Source: AC-32 sp963746155
Lineage (GTDB): Bacteria > Actinomycetota > Thermoleophilia > Gaiellales > Gaiellaceae
Direction of reading: 5' to 3'
DNA: 64,000 nt
Assembly: GCA_963746155.1 (NCBI GenBank)
Contig: CAVVAB010000012.1
Coordinates: 124,001-188,000, forward strand
The position numbers and the translations under genes are program-made. Under the pieces are notes generated by a model, which saw nothing but the letters and a program-made list of their open reading frames with translations, ran no database searches and was not told the DNA's origin. This document shows positions 39,439 through 48,307 of the stretch, piece by piece (within the stretch, counting starts at the first letter, position 1; each line of letters starts with the position of its first letter).

Positions 39439-40130
39439 ATGGCCGAGAACACGCTGAGCATCCTCAAGCCGAGCGTGAACAACATGACCGCTCGCGTCTT
39501 CGTCCGGGCCGCGGGGCTCGACTACGAGGAGCTGGACGTCTGGGGCAAGAAGTCCACCCCGGAGTTCCTCGCGAAGGACCCGGCCGACCTGACGCCGCTG
39601 CTCGAGGAGAGCGATCTGCCGAGGGGGTCGCTCTGGGAGAGCTGCGCGATCATGCAGTACCTCTGCAACAAGCACGGCCTCGACCAGTTCTATCCGTCCG
39701 ACCCCGGCGAGCGGGCGATGGTGGACAGCGCGATGTTCTACCTGATCGGCACGTTCTATCCGCTGCTCGCACGTGCGACGTACCCGGCGCTCGGCTTCCC
39801 GCAGTATCCGGGCGAGGTCGCGACCTCCGAGGCGGGCGACGACATGAAGGCGAAGGCCCAGCAGGACGCCGAGGCCGCGCTGGAGGGCCGCTCGAGGCCT
39901 TCCACGCCTGGTTCCTGGACGGGCGGCCGTTCATCGGCGGAGACAGCCCGTCGATCGCCGACATGCGCTGGGCCGCGACGCTCGAGTTCCTGCGCGCGAT
40001 CGACTACGAGTTCCCGTCCTGGACGGAGGAGTACCTGTCGCGAATGGAGGACGCGCTGGGCGAGGCGTACTCGGAGCCGGCCGCGGACGTGCGCGGCTAC
40101 GTCGAGCACGTGAAGTCCCAGAGCACGTAA
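39439..40130 (+). CDS. Glutathione S-transferase-like protein (frame break)
   Basis: About 229 aa. A thioredoxin-like N-terminal domain (SILKPSVNNMTARVFVRAAG, LWESCAIMQYLCNKHG) and an all-helical C-terminal domain (DGRPFIGGDSPSIADMRWAA) are the two GST domains. The SNAIMxYL-type pattern binds the gamma-glutamyl part of the thiol cofactor. The frame breaks near 39884 and needs a net +2 or -1 change to join AEAALE to LEAFHAWFLDG. GAGGAG lies just before ATG 39439. Actinobacteria rarely use glutathione, so the real thiol partner is unclear. Confidence 0.78.
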
Positions 40131-40135
40131 GACAG

Positions 40136-40164
40136 AAGGTGGCCCTCGCTCGGAGGGCCACCTT
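40136..40164. terminator. Hairpin between convergent genes
   Basis: AAGGTGGCCCTC and GAGGGCCACCTT pair perfectly over 12 base pairs around the loop GCTCG. It sits 5 bases after the GST-like stop and 26 bases after the TadG-like stop on the other strand, so it can serve both. There is no clear T-run on either side, as is common for GC-rich actinobacterial terminators. Confidence 0.7.
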
Positions 40165-40190
40165 CCTACGCCTGGGGCTTCACCCGAGGG

Positions 40191-41471
40191 TCAGCCGTTC
40201 CAGTCGTCGTCTACGAGACTCGGCCCGGTCAGGTCCTCGGCGATCGTCTCGAACGCCGTGGTCAGATCGCCCGGGTTCGGCTCGTTGAAGAACTTGGACG
40301 AGTCGGAGGCCATCGATCCGACCTCGGTCGCTGCGGTGATCGACGGGACCTCGTTGCAGCTGAACTGGTAGCCGTTCGTCTTGTTGCACGAACCGCTGGA
40401 ATTCCAGCCCTTGCACACGAGCCCCGAAGCCCCGTACGCGATCGTGTAGATCCAGGTGCCGGACGCGTCATACGCGTGGGCCGAGGTGATCGCCTGGTGG
40501 CACGGCGTCGTGCGATAGGGCGAGGAGTTGTTCGAGCAGACGCCGCTGCTGTTCGGGTTGGTGCACGGCCCGTAGTTCGACTCACCGTCGGTGAGGAAGA
40601 TGATCGCGTCCTGCGCCTTCGGGTCGTGATTCGCGGCCAGCGTCGAGTGCGCGACGTCGATGGCGGTCGCGGTCGCCGTGGTGCCGCCGGCCTTGATGCA
40701 GTTGACCGTGGACACGAGCGCGGAGCTCGTGTTCAGCGGCGAGGTGGCCGACGTCTTGTAGTCGTTCGACAGCGGAACCACGACGTAACCGTTCGCGTGC
40801 GCGTCGTAGTCCGAGGTCGGCCCGTCGGTCGTCTTCGGGTTGAACGTGCACGGGTTCCCCGTGCCCGGCGGGAAGGCGATCAGCCCGACCTTGTTGTACG
40901 CGGGGTCCATCCCGCTCAGGAAGGCCTTGACCCCGTCCTTCATGCACGTCAGCTTCGTGCCTCCTGCGCTGCAGGAGTTGTTCATCGACCCGGTCCGGTC
41001 GACCACGATCATGATGTGCGAGGGCGCCGGCTGGCCCTGCGACATCATCGCCGTCCCTTTCGCGTGGATGGTGAACGAGTTGATCCCGAGCACCTTCGCG
41101 AAGATCGTGGGCGTCGTCGTCGTCGCGTCCACGACGATGGCGTTGACGGGGCTGCACGGCTTGGTGCCGATGCACTTCGTCGTAACCAGCGTGCTGACAG
41201 CTGGCAGCTTGGCTGCCTCGTTCTTCATGCCGGGCGAGCCGCTGTAGCTCCTGGCTGCCGCTTCCGCGGCGGTCGGGTCGGGGAGCGACTGTGCCCCGGC
41301 GAGTGCCGCTGCGTCGACGGTAGCCTGGAGATGGCGCTTCACGACGTAGGCCTTGCCCACGTCGATGACCAGCGCGGATACTCCGCAGAGCACCACGAGG
41401 GTAACCGCCAGCAGGACGATCGCCTGACCGCTTTCGTCGTTTTGCCGCAGGAGCGTCCTCAGTGTGCGCAT
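40191..41471 (-). CDS. TadG-like pilus-associated protein with VWA domain
   Basis: 426 aa from ATG 41471 (GGAG 9 bases upstream). QNDESGQAIVLLAVTLVVL is a class III signal/transmembrane start as in TadE/TadG pseudopilins, followed by HLQATVDAAALAGAQSL, the typical Tad repeat-like helix. The main part is a secreted VWA domain with MIDAS-type VVDRTGSMNN and FLTDGESNYG; the Cys-rich insertions (CSPV, CTNPNSSGVC) may be disulphide-linked. Other Tad pilus genes are absent from the window, so it is an isolated copy. A 7-bp stem-loop lies in its leader at 41496-41514. Confidence 0.7.
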   Translation of the reverse strand: MRTLRTLLRQNDESGQAIVLLAVTLVVLCGVSALVIDVGKAYVVKRHLQATVDAAALAGAQSLPDPTAAEAAARSYSGSPGMKNEAAKLPAVSTLVTTKCIGTKPCSPVNAIVVDATTTTPTIFAKVLGINSFTIHAKGTAMMSQGQPAPSHIMIVVDRTGSMNNSCSAGGTKLTCMKDGVKAFLSGMDPAYNKVGLIAFPPGTGNPCTFNPKTTDGPTSDYDAHANGYVVVPLSNDYKTSATSPLNTSSALVSTVNCIKAGGTTATATAIDVAHSTLAANHDPKAQDAIIFLTDGESNYGPCTNPNSSGVCSNNSSPYRTTPCHQAITSAHAYDASGTWIYTIAYGASGLVCKGWNSSGSCNKTNGYQFSCNEVPSITAATEVGSMASDSSKFFNEPNPGDLTTAFETIAEDLTGPSLVDDDWNG

Positions 41472-41495
41472 CAATCGCTCCTGTTCCAAGTCAGC

Positions 41496-41514
41496 GGAAG
41501 GTCGTCTACCTTCC
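41496..41514 (-). other. Small stem-loop in leader of TadG-like gene
   Basis: GGAAGGT and ACCTTCC pair over 7 bases around CGTCT in the 160-base spacer between the TadG-like gene and the ClC gene. The remaining spacer has no convincing promoter or gene; a CTAGA/TCTAG pair near 41557-41581 is another weak inverted repeat. Function unknown. Confidence 0.4.
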
Positions 41515-41632
41515 TATGTTCCTACTGTCGTCGTGGAAAGCGCCTCGCCGCCACCCTAGATGGGGGGATTCTGGGGTCTAGTTCCCGTCGCGTGCGAACT
41601 GGCTCGGCTGCGCGAGAGCCGGCGCCTAGCGG

Positions 41633-42937
41633 CTAGGCGGTGTTCGGCTGAGGGCCCTCGAGCGCGGGCGCGCCGGGTGCCTGCCGGTCGAGCGCAGCGA
41701 TGGTGAGCCAGGCGGCGGCCGCGGCGAGAACCGCCGCGGGAACGGCGTCGAGGCCCGCCGTCCCGACGAGCAGCGACGCAAACAGCGCCGGAGTGATCAG
41801 GAGCCGGGTCGCTGCGGCCATGCCCCCCGCGGTGCCGACCGCGACCGCCAGCGTGGGGGAGATGTCGAGCCAGACCACGAACAGCGTCGCCAGCGCGATT
41901 CCGATGAAGATCGCCGGGAAGACGGGCCCGCCGCGGAAGCCGCAGCCGAGGCTGATCCCGTAGCCGATCGCCTTCGCGAGGAGCAGGATGACCACAATCT
42001 TCGTCGAGCTGGTTGCGACGACGTCCGGCACTGACGCCTGCCCCGAGAACAGCACCTCCTGGGAGTCAGCGCCGAGCCAGTCTGCGAGCTGCGCGAGGAG
42101 CCCGACCGCGAGGCCGCCGGCAATCAGCAGCCCGGGCATGCCCAGCCGGATCGTGCCCTCGCCCACCACGGCGTTCGCCAGCCGCCGCACGAGCACGATC
42201 GCGATAGCCGAGGCGACGCCCACGACCACGCCGACCACGAGGTCGAACTCGTGCAGACCGCTGTAGTCGGGAAGGTTCGGCACCGTGAGGCTCTGGGTCG
42301 AGAGCCCGCCCCAGTGGCCGAACCCGACGAAGATCACGTAGCCGACGGCCGCGGCCACGAATCCCGGCAGGAGCACCGGCAGCAGGAGCGCTCCCATCTC
42401 GAGCCCGCCCTCGACCATGAGCATCCCGCCGACGATCGGCCCGCCGAACAGCGCCGAGATCGCCGAGAACGAGCCGGCAGTCGCGACTACGGCCTGCTCC
42501 TCCTCGCCGAGCCTCACGAACCTCGTGACCGCAACCCCGGCGATCGCTCCGAGCGCGATCAGCGGAGCCTCCGGGCCGAGCACCGCCCCGAACGAGAGCG
42601 TGCCAATCGCGGCCAGCGCGATCCCGGGCCCGTTCGCGATCGGGACGTACCCGCCGCCGATCCCCTGGAGCGGCGAGTGGCCGCCGTCACCCGGGAAGAA
42701 CCGACGGGCGATGACAACCACGACCGCGCCCACGGCCGGGAGGCCGATCACGAGATACCAGGGCGGCGACGAGGCGCCGAGCGCGCTCGGCAGGTCGTCC
42801 CAGAGCCAGTGCTCGAGGTCGTGCACGAACGCGAGGAACACGGACGCGAGCAGGGCCGCCGGGATCCCGACCAGCGCACCGAGGCCGACCAGGCGCAGGT
42901 AGGCGGCGCCGCTCAGCTGCGGAGGCGGCGAGCTCAT
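41633..42937 (-). CDS. ClC-family chloride channel/transporter
   Basis: 434 aa, about ten hydrophobic helices. The ion-binding segments are recognisable: GAVLGPEAPLIALGAIAG (with the gating Glu of the usual GxEGP motif) and GCGFRGGPVFPAIFIG (GxFxP). The LVIGLPAVGAVVVVIA helix lies near residue 65. The first half ends in LFGGPIVGGMLMVEGG. Such proteins move chloride, often in exchange for protons. There is no C-terminal CBS domain. ATG 42937. No neighbours suggest a special role. Confidence 0.85.
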   Translation of the reverse strand: MSSPPPQLSGAAYLRLVGLGALVGIPAALLASVFLAFVHDLEHWLWDDLPSALGASSPPWYLVIGLPAVGAVVVVIARRFFPGDGGHSPLQGIGGGYVPIANGPGIALAAIGTLSFGAVLGPEAPLIALGAIAGVAVTRFVRLGEEEQAVVATAGSFSAISALFGGPIVGGMLMVEGGLEMGALLLPVLLPGFVAAAVGYVIFVGFGHWGGLSTQSLTVPNLPDYSGLHEFDLVVGVVVGVASAIAIVLVRRLANAVVGEGTIRLGMPGLLIAGGLAVGLLAQLADWLGADSQEVLFSGQASVPDVVATSSTKIVVILLLAKAIGYGISLGCGFRGGPVFPAIFIGIALATLFVVWLDISPTLAVAVGTAGGMAAATRLLITPALFASLLVGTAGLDAVPAAVLAAAAAWLTIAALDRQAPGAPALEGPQPNTA

Positions 42938-42980
42938 CGAGCCTTGACGTTCGACGCCGGCGGCCCGTCTCTTCCAGCGG

Positions 42981-43011
42981 CCGGGAGGGAGGCTCGGGGC
43001 CTCCCTCCCGG
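42981..43011 (-). terminator. Strong hairpin after the metalloprotease gene
   Basis: CCGGGAGGGAGGC (42981-42993) and GCCTCCCTCCCGG (42999-43011) pair perfectly over 13 base pairs around TCGGG. It lies 11 bases beyond the stop of the minus-strand protease gene and before the ClC gene, so it is best read as its terminator. No T-run is present. Confidence 0.7.
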
Positions 43012-43021
43012 GCTGTTACGT

Positions 43022-44944
43022 CTAGGGCAGAGAGCGGTGCGTGCCAGCGCCGATGCGGTCGTAGGCCGCATAGCGGAGGCTCTTGCTCTTCACCTTCGGA
43101 AGGACGGCCCAGCCGTCCTGGCTCGCCTCGACGCGGACATCCGCGCGGTCGGCGCCCTCGAGGACGAGCTCGTACGCGGCACGAGCCGCGTACCACGTGG
43201 CCGTGTAGTCGTGATCGGCCATCGCCTTCTCGGCCTTCGCGATCGCAGCATCCGCAGCCGCGAGGTAGCCGGCGGCCTTCCCGGCCTTCTTGCACGCCAG
43301 AATCCGGCCTGCGATCACGTTCGCATTGAGGATGTAGCCCGCCGCCTGGTGGCGAGCCGCGTTGTCGCGATCGAACTGGCTGAAGTCCCAGTTCAGGTCG
43401 ATGTAGCTCATCATCGAGTTGTTCTCGTCGGCGTCCCAGGCGAAGTTGTACGGGCCCGTGGGCTCGTAGTCGACGCCCGTCTCCGAGTCGTAGCCGTCGT
43501 GCGGGTGGCTCATCCCGAAGTGGTGGCCGAGCTCGTGGATCTCGGTCGTCGTGAGGCCGTAGCCCGCATCGACGACGCCCGGCGAGATGAAGCCGAACAC
43601 GAAGCTCTGCGTTCCGTCGATCCAGTTGTCGTCCGCGTACCCGAGCAGCCCCGGAGCCGCGATGTCGTCGGTCGTCGCGTAGTTGAAGACCGGCGCCTCG
43701 TAGATCCGGCTCTTGCTGCGCTGCTTCGGGCCCTGGTCGAGGAACTTGTCGACGTTCAGCGCCGCGTAGAGGAACAGGTTCGCGAACGCCGGGTACTGCG
43801 GTCGGTTGTCGTAGCAAGGGACGTCCTGAACCCAGAGGACGTAGCACGTTTCCGCCTTGCCCTTTAGCTTCAGGTCCTCCGTGTCGGCGAACATCGGCGT
43901 CGGGAACAGCTCGTTCTCCTCGTTCACGAGGTAGTCGGGCTTCTGGTAGAGCCCGCTCGCGTCGACGCCGGGCCACGCCTCGTACGTGTTGAGGTCGAGG
44001 TTGATCGCCTTGGGTAGAAGCTGTGGTGTCAGGTACGGCGGGTAGAGCGGCGACGAGGTGAACAACAGGTTGATCGCCCCGTACCGCGCCATGAGCGCGA
44101 GATCGCCTGCCATCAGCGAAGGAGAGCGGTAGCCGTTCGCCGCGTACTCCCAGGCCACCGGGATCCGGTAGTCAGGCTGGCCGTCGCCGTCGACGTCCTC
44201 ATTGGTGATGTCGTAGTTGCTTCCCCAGGCCTCGGGCCCTGCGGAGAGGTCGTAGAACCAGACGCGGTTGACCCCGCGCTTCTTGCCCAGACCCGTCTCC
44301 TCGTCGTCCGGGGTGGTGCCGCCCCACGCGATGATCTTGCGGCTCTCCCGCACCTTGCCGAAGTCGTTGCCCGTGTCGGGGTCCGGCTCGCCGAACTTCG
44401 TGTAGACGTGGTCGATGAAGTCCGAGCGGCCCCACCAGTTGACGAAGAAGATCGTGTCCTTGCGTGTGTTGACCCCGTACGGCGCGTGGTCGATCAGCCA
44501 CTTCTCGACACTCGGCGCGTCGATGAAGTTGTTGTCGCCGACATCACGCGTGCCGTCCTGGTCGTTGTACGCGTCCTGGTAGATCGTCCGTGGCGCGGGC
44601 GTCGCGAGGCCCGCCAACGCCTTGAAGAACCCGTTCTCCCAGGCTGCGTTCGTGTAGGTGATCGAGTAGTCGTAGCGGTAGTCGATCCCGAGCTTCTCGG
44701 TGTTGCCGTAGAAAAGCCGCGAGCGCACGACCGGCTCGTACTCCTTCGGGAGCCCGTTCTGGAATGCGTGCTCGCCGACCTGGCTCCGTGAGAAGCCGAT
44801 GAACACGACGTTCACGTGCACCTTCTCTTTCAGGTTCGCCTCCGGGACGCCCGGCTGTAGATGGCCGTACGTCGCCGAGGCTGTCGGGACCGCGATGCCG
44901 AATAGCACGGCTGCTGCGAGCCCTAGCAAGAGCCTGCTCCTCAT
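43022..44944 (-). CDS. Secreted metzincin-like zinc protease
   Basis: 640 aa. Signal peptide LLLGLAAAVLFGIAVPTASA is followed by a long N-terminal region I do not recognise. Around residue 480, EIHELGHHFGMSHPHDG holds the extended zinc motif HExxHxxGxxH of metzincins, and 35 residues later ENNSMMSYIDLNWDFS contains a Met that can be the Met-turn. The C-terminal 130 residues hold an alanine-rich helical stretch (AADAAIAKAEKAMADHDY). It is probably exported and digests protein outside the cell. The exact peptidase family is not clear; the zinc motif is certain. Confidence 0.72.
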   Translation of the reverse strand: MRSRLLLGLAAAVLFGIAVPTASATYGHLQPGVPEANLKEKVHVNVVFIGFSRSQVGEHAFQNGLPKEYEPVVRSRLFYGNTEKLGIDYRYDYSITYTNAAWENGFFKALAGLATPAPRTIYQDAYNDQDGTRDVGDNNFIDAPSVEKWLIDHAPYGVNTRKDTIFFVNWWGRSDFIDHVYTKFGEPDPDTGNDFGKVRESRKIIAWGGTTPDDEETGLGKKRGVNRVWFYDLSAGPEAWGSNYDITNEDVDGDGQPDYRIPVAWEYAANGYRSPSLMAGDLALMARYGAINLLFTSSPLYPPYLTPQLLPKAINLDLNTYEAWPGVDASGLYQKPDYLVNEENELFPTPMFADTEDLKLKGKAETCYVLWVQDVPCYDNRPQYPAFANLFLYAALNVDKFLDQGPKQRSKSRIYEAPVFNYATTDDIAAPGLLGYADDNWIDGTQSFVFGFISPGVVDAGYGLTTTEIHELGHHFGMSHPHDGYDSETGVDYEPTGPYNFAWDADENNSMMSYIDLNWDFSQFDRDNAARHQAAGYILNANVIAGRILACKKAGKAAGYLAAADAAIAKAEKAMADHDYTATWYAARAAYELVLEGADRADVRVEASQDGWAVLPKVKSKSLRYAAYDRIGAGTHRSLP

Positions 44945-45049
44945 CTCTCCCCTTTCGCTCCGGCGCCTGCCAACGCCAGCTGACGCCCGTTGCAGAACCG
45001 ACCGTAGCCCGCCCCGCGCCGGCAGTCAACGAATCTCTGAACTGTTCTT

Positions 45050-45067
45050 GTAAGGTGAGCCTTACAT
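45050..45067 (+). promoter_or_regulatory. DtxR/IdeR-like iron box upstream of efeUOB
   Basis: GTAAGGTGAGCCTTAC at 45050-45065 is a nearly perfect palindrome. AGGTGAGCCTTAC matches the core of the DtxR/IdeR consensus (AGGTWAGSCTWACCT) at most positions. It lies 36 bases before the first gene of an iron-uptake operon, where such repressors bind when Fe(II) is plentiful. Binding is inferred from the site and the genes. Confidence 0.65.
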
Positions 45068-45100
45068 GACTCGTATGGGCACCCGACCGACCGCCGAGTA

Positions 45101-45955
45101 GTGCTTCCGACGTTTGTCATCGGCCTGCGCGAAGGCGTGGAGGCGGCGCTGATCGTCGGCATCGTCGCCGCGTTCCTGAACGGGCGGAGACGCCGTGACG
45201 CGCTCGCCTGGATGTGGCTCGGCGTCGGGCTCGCGGTCGCCATCTGCGTCGCCGTTGGCGTGACGCTCGAGCTCGTAAGCCAGAGCCTTCCCTACCGGGA
45301 GCAGGAAGGACTGGAGACCGTGGTCGCCTTGATCGCGGTGGGAATGGTGACCTGGATGATCCTCTGGATGCGACGCCACGCGCGTGGCCTGAAGCACCAC
45401 CTCGAGAGCGAGGCCGGAAGCGCCCTGGTGCGCGGATCGGCGTTCGCGCTCGTGGCGATGGCGTTCCTGGCCGTGATCCGCGAGGGGTTCGAGACCGCCG
45501 TGTTCCTGCTCGCCGCCTTCGACGCGTCGACCAGCCCGGTCGCCGCGAGCGCGGGGGCGCTGCTCGGGATTCTCGTGGCCGTGCTGATCGGCTACGGGAT
45601 CTACCGCGGCGGCGTGCGCATCGACCTGCGCCGGTTCTTCCGGGTCACGGGCGTCGTGCTCGTGCTGATCGCCGCGGGGCTCCTCTCGACCGCGATCCAC
45701 ACCGCCCACGAGGCCGGCTGGTTTAGCTCGCTCCAGACGCAGGCGCTCAACCTCGAATGGCTGGTCGAGCCCGGCAGCGTTCGCTCGGCGCTCCTCACCG
45801 GGATGCTCGGCCTGCAGCCGAAGCCGACGGTGGGCGAGCTGCTCGGCTACCTGCTCTACGCGGTGCCGATGCTGATCGTCGTCCTGTGGCCGCAGCGGAA
45901 CAGGACCAAGGCGGAGGCCACCGAGCGCGGAGCGGTGGCGCTGCAGCGCGGATGA
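45101..45955 (+). CDS. efeU: EfeU/FTR1-family iron permease
   Basis: 284 aa, GTG start. Two REGxE motifs are present, LREGVEAALIVGIVAAF near the N-terminus and VIREGFETAVFLLAAFD near residue 127, which carry iron in the FTR1 family. About seven hydrophobic helices follow the usual arrangement. It is the membrane channel for iron of the EfeUOB system, acting with the lipoprotein EfeO and peroxidase EfeB encoded next. The iron box upstream suggests control by iron level. ATGA overlap couples it to efeO. Confidence 0.9.
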   Translation: MLPTFVIGLREGVEAALIVGIVAAFLNGRRRRDALAWMWLGVGLAVAICVAVGVTLELVSQSLPYREQEGLETVVALIAVGMVTWMILWMRRHARGLKHHLESEAGSALVRGSAFALVAMAFLAVIREGFETAVFLLAAFDASTSPVAASAGALLGILVAVLIGYGIYRGGVRIDLRRFFRVTGVVLVLIAAGLLSTAIHTAHEAGWFSSLQTQALNLEWLVEPGSVRSALLTGMLGLQPKPTVGELLGYLLYAVPMLIVVLWPQRNRTKAEATERGAVALQRG

Positions 45956-47073
45956 GCAAGGCTCTCGGGGTCGCAGGCGGCCTGGCGGTCGTCCTGGTTC
46001 TGGCGGGCTGCGGCTCGAGCGGGTCGTCGGGCGACGGCGGCTCGTCCTCGGGGGCGCGAACCGTCGCGGTCACGATCACCGACGACGGCTGCCGCGCGAG
46101 CCCGCCGAAGGCACCTGCAGGCCCGGCCACGTTCGAGGTGCAGAACGACGGGGCCGACAAGGTCAGCGAGGTCGAGCTCGTGTCGGGCAACTCGATCCTC
46201 GGCGAGGCCGAGGGCGTCGCGCCGGGCCTCTCCGGGAAGTTCTCCGTCACGCTCCGCGAGGGCCGCTTCGAGACGTACTGCCCCGGCGCCGACCGGGAGC
46301 GCTGGCCGTTCGTCGTCGCCGGCGGCTCCTCGCAGGGGGTGTCCAAGGCCGCAGCCGCCGCGGTTCGCCACTACCGCTCGTACCTCGAGGCCCAGACCGC
46401 GCTGCTGGTCGCTCGCACGGCCGCGTTCACGAGCGCCGTCCGTGATGGGAGGCTCGCCGACGCGAAGCGCCTCTACGTCCAGGCCCGCGTCCCGTACGAG
46501 CGGATCGAGCCCGTCGCGGAGAGCTTCGGCTCGCTCGACCCGGCGATCGACGCACGCGCCGGGGACGTTCCGACCGCGCAGTGGACCGGCTTCCACCCGA
46601 TGGAGAAGGCGATCTGGATCAAGGGGACGACCGGCGGGCTCGGGTCTCTCGCGTCACGGCTGCAGGCAGACGTCAAGGACCTGCAGCGGCGCGTCCGGCG
46701 CGTGAAGCTCGAGCCCGCGCAGATCGCGAACGGCTCGGTCGAGCTGCTCGGCGAGGTCTCGAAGTCGAAGATCACCGGCGAGGAGGAGCGCTACTCGCAC
46801 ACCGATCTGGACGACTTCGAGGCAAACGTCGACGGCTCGCGGACCGCCTACGCGTCGGTTCGGAAGATCGTGGCCGCGGAGAAGCCGGCGCTCGCGGCCG
46901 AGATCGACCGGCGGTTCGACGATGTGCGCAAGGCGCTCGCGCCGTACCGGCGCGGGGCGGGGTTCGTCACGTACACGGCGCTCACGCCCGCCGACACGCG
47001 CAAGCTCAGCCAGTCGATCGACGCGCTGGCCGAGCCGCTCTCCCGCGTGGGCGCGATCGTCGTCACGCGGTAG
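45952..47073 (+). CDS. efeO: EfeO-like iron uptake lipoprotein
   Basis: 373 aa. The lipobox VLVLAGC near residue 20 is followed by a Gly/Ser linker and a cupredoxin-like domain (TITDDGCRASPP ... RFETYCPG) with conserved Cys residues. The C-terminal part is an M75 imelysin-like domain with the family motif TGFHPMEKAIWIKG (HxxxE) and ERYSHTDLDDFEANVDGS. EfeO is thought to bind ferrous or ferric iron outside the membrane for EfeU. Its position between efeU and efeB is standard. Confidence 0.9.
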   Translation: MSKALGVAGGLAVVLVLAGCGSSGSSGDGGSSSGARTVAVTITDDGCRASPPKAPAGPATFEVQNDGADKVSEVELVSGNSILGEAEGVAPGLSGKFSVTLREGRFETYCPGADRERWPFVVAGGSSQGVSKAAAAAVRHYRSYLEAQTALLVARTAAFTSAVRDGRLADAKRLYVQARVPYERIEPVAESFGSLDPAIDARAGDVPTAQWTGFHPMEKAIWIKGTTGGLGSLASRLQADVKDLQRRVRRVKLEPAQIANGSVELLGEVSKSKITGEEERYSHTDLDDFEANVDGSRTAYASVRKIVAAEKPALAAEIDRRFDDVRKALAPYRRGAGFVTYTALTPADTRKLSQSIDALAEPLSRVGAIVVTR

Positions 47074-47075
47074 CG

Positions 47076-48284
47076 ATGGGCTCGCCGGGGCTCACGCGGC
47101 GCGGCCTGATCGCCGGAGCGGGCGCAGTGGGCGCGGGCCTCGCGCTCGGCGGGGTGGAGCTCGAGCGCGCGCTCGGCGACTCGTCGGCCGGCGCCGCGCA
47201 GGTCCCCTTCCACGGCGCCCACCAGGCCGGGATCGCGACCGCTGCCCAGGACCGCCTCCAGTTCGCGGGCTTCGACGTCACCGCCGACCGGCGCTCGGAC
47301 CTGCGCGACCTCCTGCGGGTGTGGACGGAGGCCGCCGAGCGGATGACCGCCGGCGAGCTCGTCGGCGAGGTCGACCTGCCCGCGGCGCCGCCGGTGGACA
47401 CCGGCGAGGCGCTCGGGCTGCCCCCGGCGCGGTTGACGGTCACGTTCGGGCTCGGGCCGAGCCTCTTCGACGAGCGCTTCGGCCTCGCCTCGCGGAAGCC
47501 GGCCGAGCTGACCGAGCTCCCACCGCTTCCCGGCGACGAGCTCGACCCGAGTCGCTCGGGCGGCGACCTGTGCGTGCAGGCCTGCGCGGACGATCCGCAG
47601 GTCGTCTTCCACGCCGTCCGCAACCTCGCGCGGATCGGCCGCGGCGCGGTCGTCATGCGCTGGTCGCAGCTCGGCTTCGGCCGCACCTCGACGACGAGCC
47701 GCTCCCAGGCGACCCCGCGCAACCTGATGGGCTTCAAGGACGGGACGAACAACCTCAAGCTCGAGGACGGGCAGGCCCTCGCGCGGCACGTCTGGGTCGG
47801 CCCGGACGACGGGCCCGCATGGCTGCGGGGCGGGACATACCTCGTCGCGAGGCGGATCCGGATGCTGATCGAGGTCTGGGACCGCGCGTCGCTCGTCGAC
47901 CAGGAGGCGACGATCGGCCGGGTGAAGGACAGCGGCGCGCCGCTCGGCGAGCACGCCGAGTTCGACCCGGTCGACCTCGCGTCGAAGCGGATCCCCACCG
48001 ATGCGCACATCCGCCTGGCCGCGCCTTCGACGAACGACGGCATCAAGATCCTGCGGCGCGGATACTCGTTCACCGACGGCATGGACGAGCGGCTCGGCCA
48101 GCTCGACGCGGGCCTCTTCTTCATCAGCTTCCAGCGGCACCCGGCCGCGTTCGTCGAGCTGCAGCGGCGCCTGGGCGGATCGGACGCGCTGAACGAGTAC
48201 ATCGTGCACACGGGGAGCGGGCTGTTCGCCGTCCCTCCGGGCGTGCGGCCCGGCGGCTACGTCGGCCAGTCGCTGCTCGGCTGA
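47076..48284 (+). CDS. efeB: EfeB-type DyP peroxidase with Tat signal
   Basis: 402 aa. The N-terminus LTRRGLIAGAGAVGAGLALG is a twin-arginine signal peptide, so the folded haem protein is exported. LMGFKDGTNN is the DyP GxxDG motif with the catalytic Asp, and DAHIRLAAP has the proximal haem His; GRTSTTSRSQATPRN lies between. In EfeUOB it oxidises Fe(II) or handles haem-derived iron. ATG 47076 is 2 bases after the efeO stop. Confidence 0.9.
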   Translation: MGSPGLTRRGLIAGAGAVGAGLALGGVELERALGDSSAGAAQVPFHGAHQAGIATAAQDRLQFAGFDVTADRRSDLRDLLRVWTEAAERMTAGELVGEVDLPAAPPVDTGEALGLPPARLTVTFGLGPSLFDERFGLASRKPAELTELPPLPGDELDPSRSGGDLCVQACADDPQVVFHAVRNLARIGRGAVVMRWSQLGFGRTSTTSRSQATPRNLMGFKDGTNNLKLEDGQALARHVWVGPDDGPAWLRGGTYLVARRIRMLIEVWDRASLVDQEATIGRVKDSGAPLGEHAEFDPVDLASKRIPTDAHIRLAAPSTNDGIKILRRGYSFTDGMDERLGQLDAGLFFISFQRHPAAFVELQRRLGGSDALNEYIVHTGSGLFAVPPGVRPGGYVGQSLLG

Positions 48285-48307
48285 GCGCCGTATGCGAGGC
48301 TTCGCCC

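Noticed and set aside
40136..43011. Rho-independent terminators with full confidence for the hairpins at 40136 and 42981
   Set aside because: Both stems are perfect, but no T-run follows, so termination is inferred from position only.
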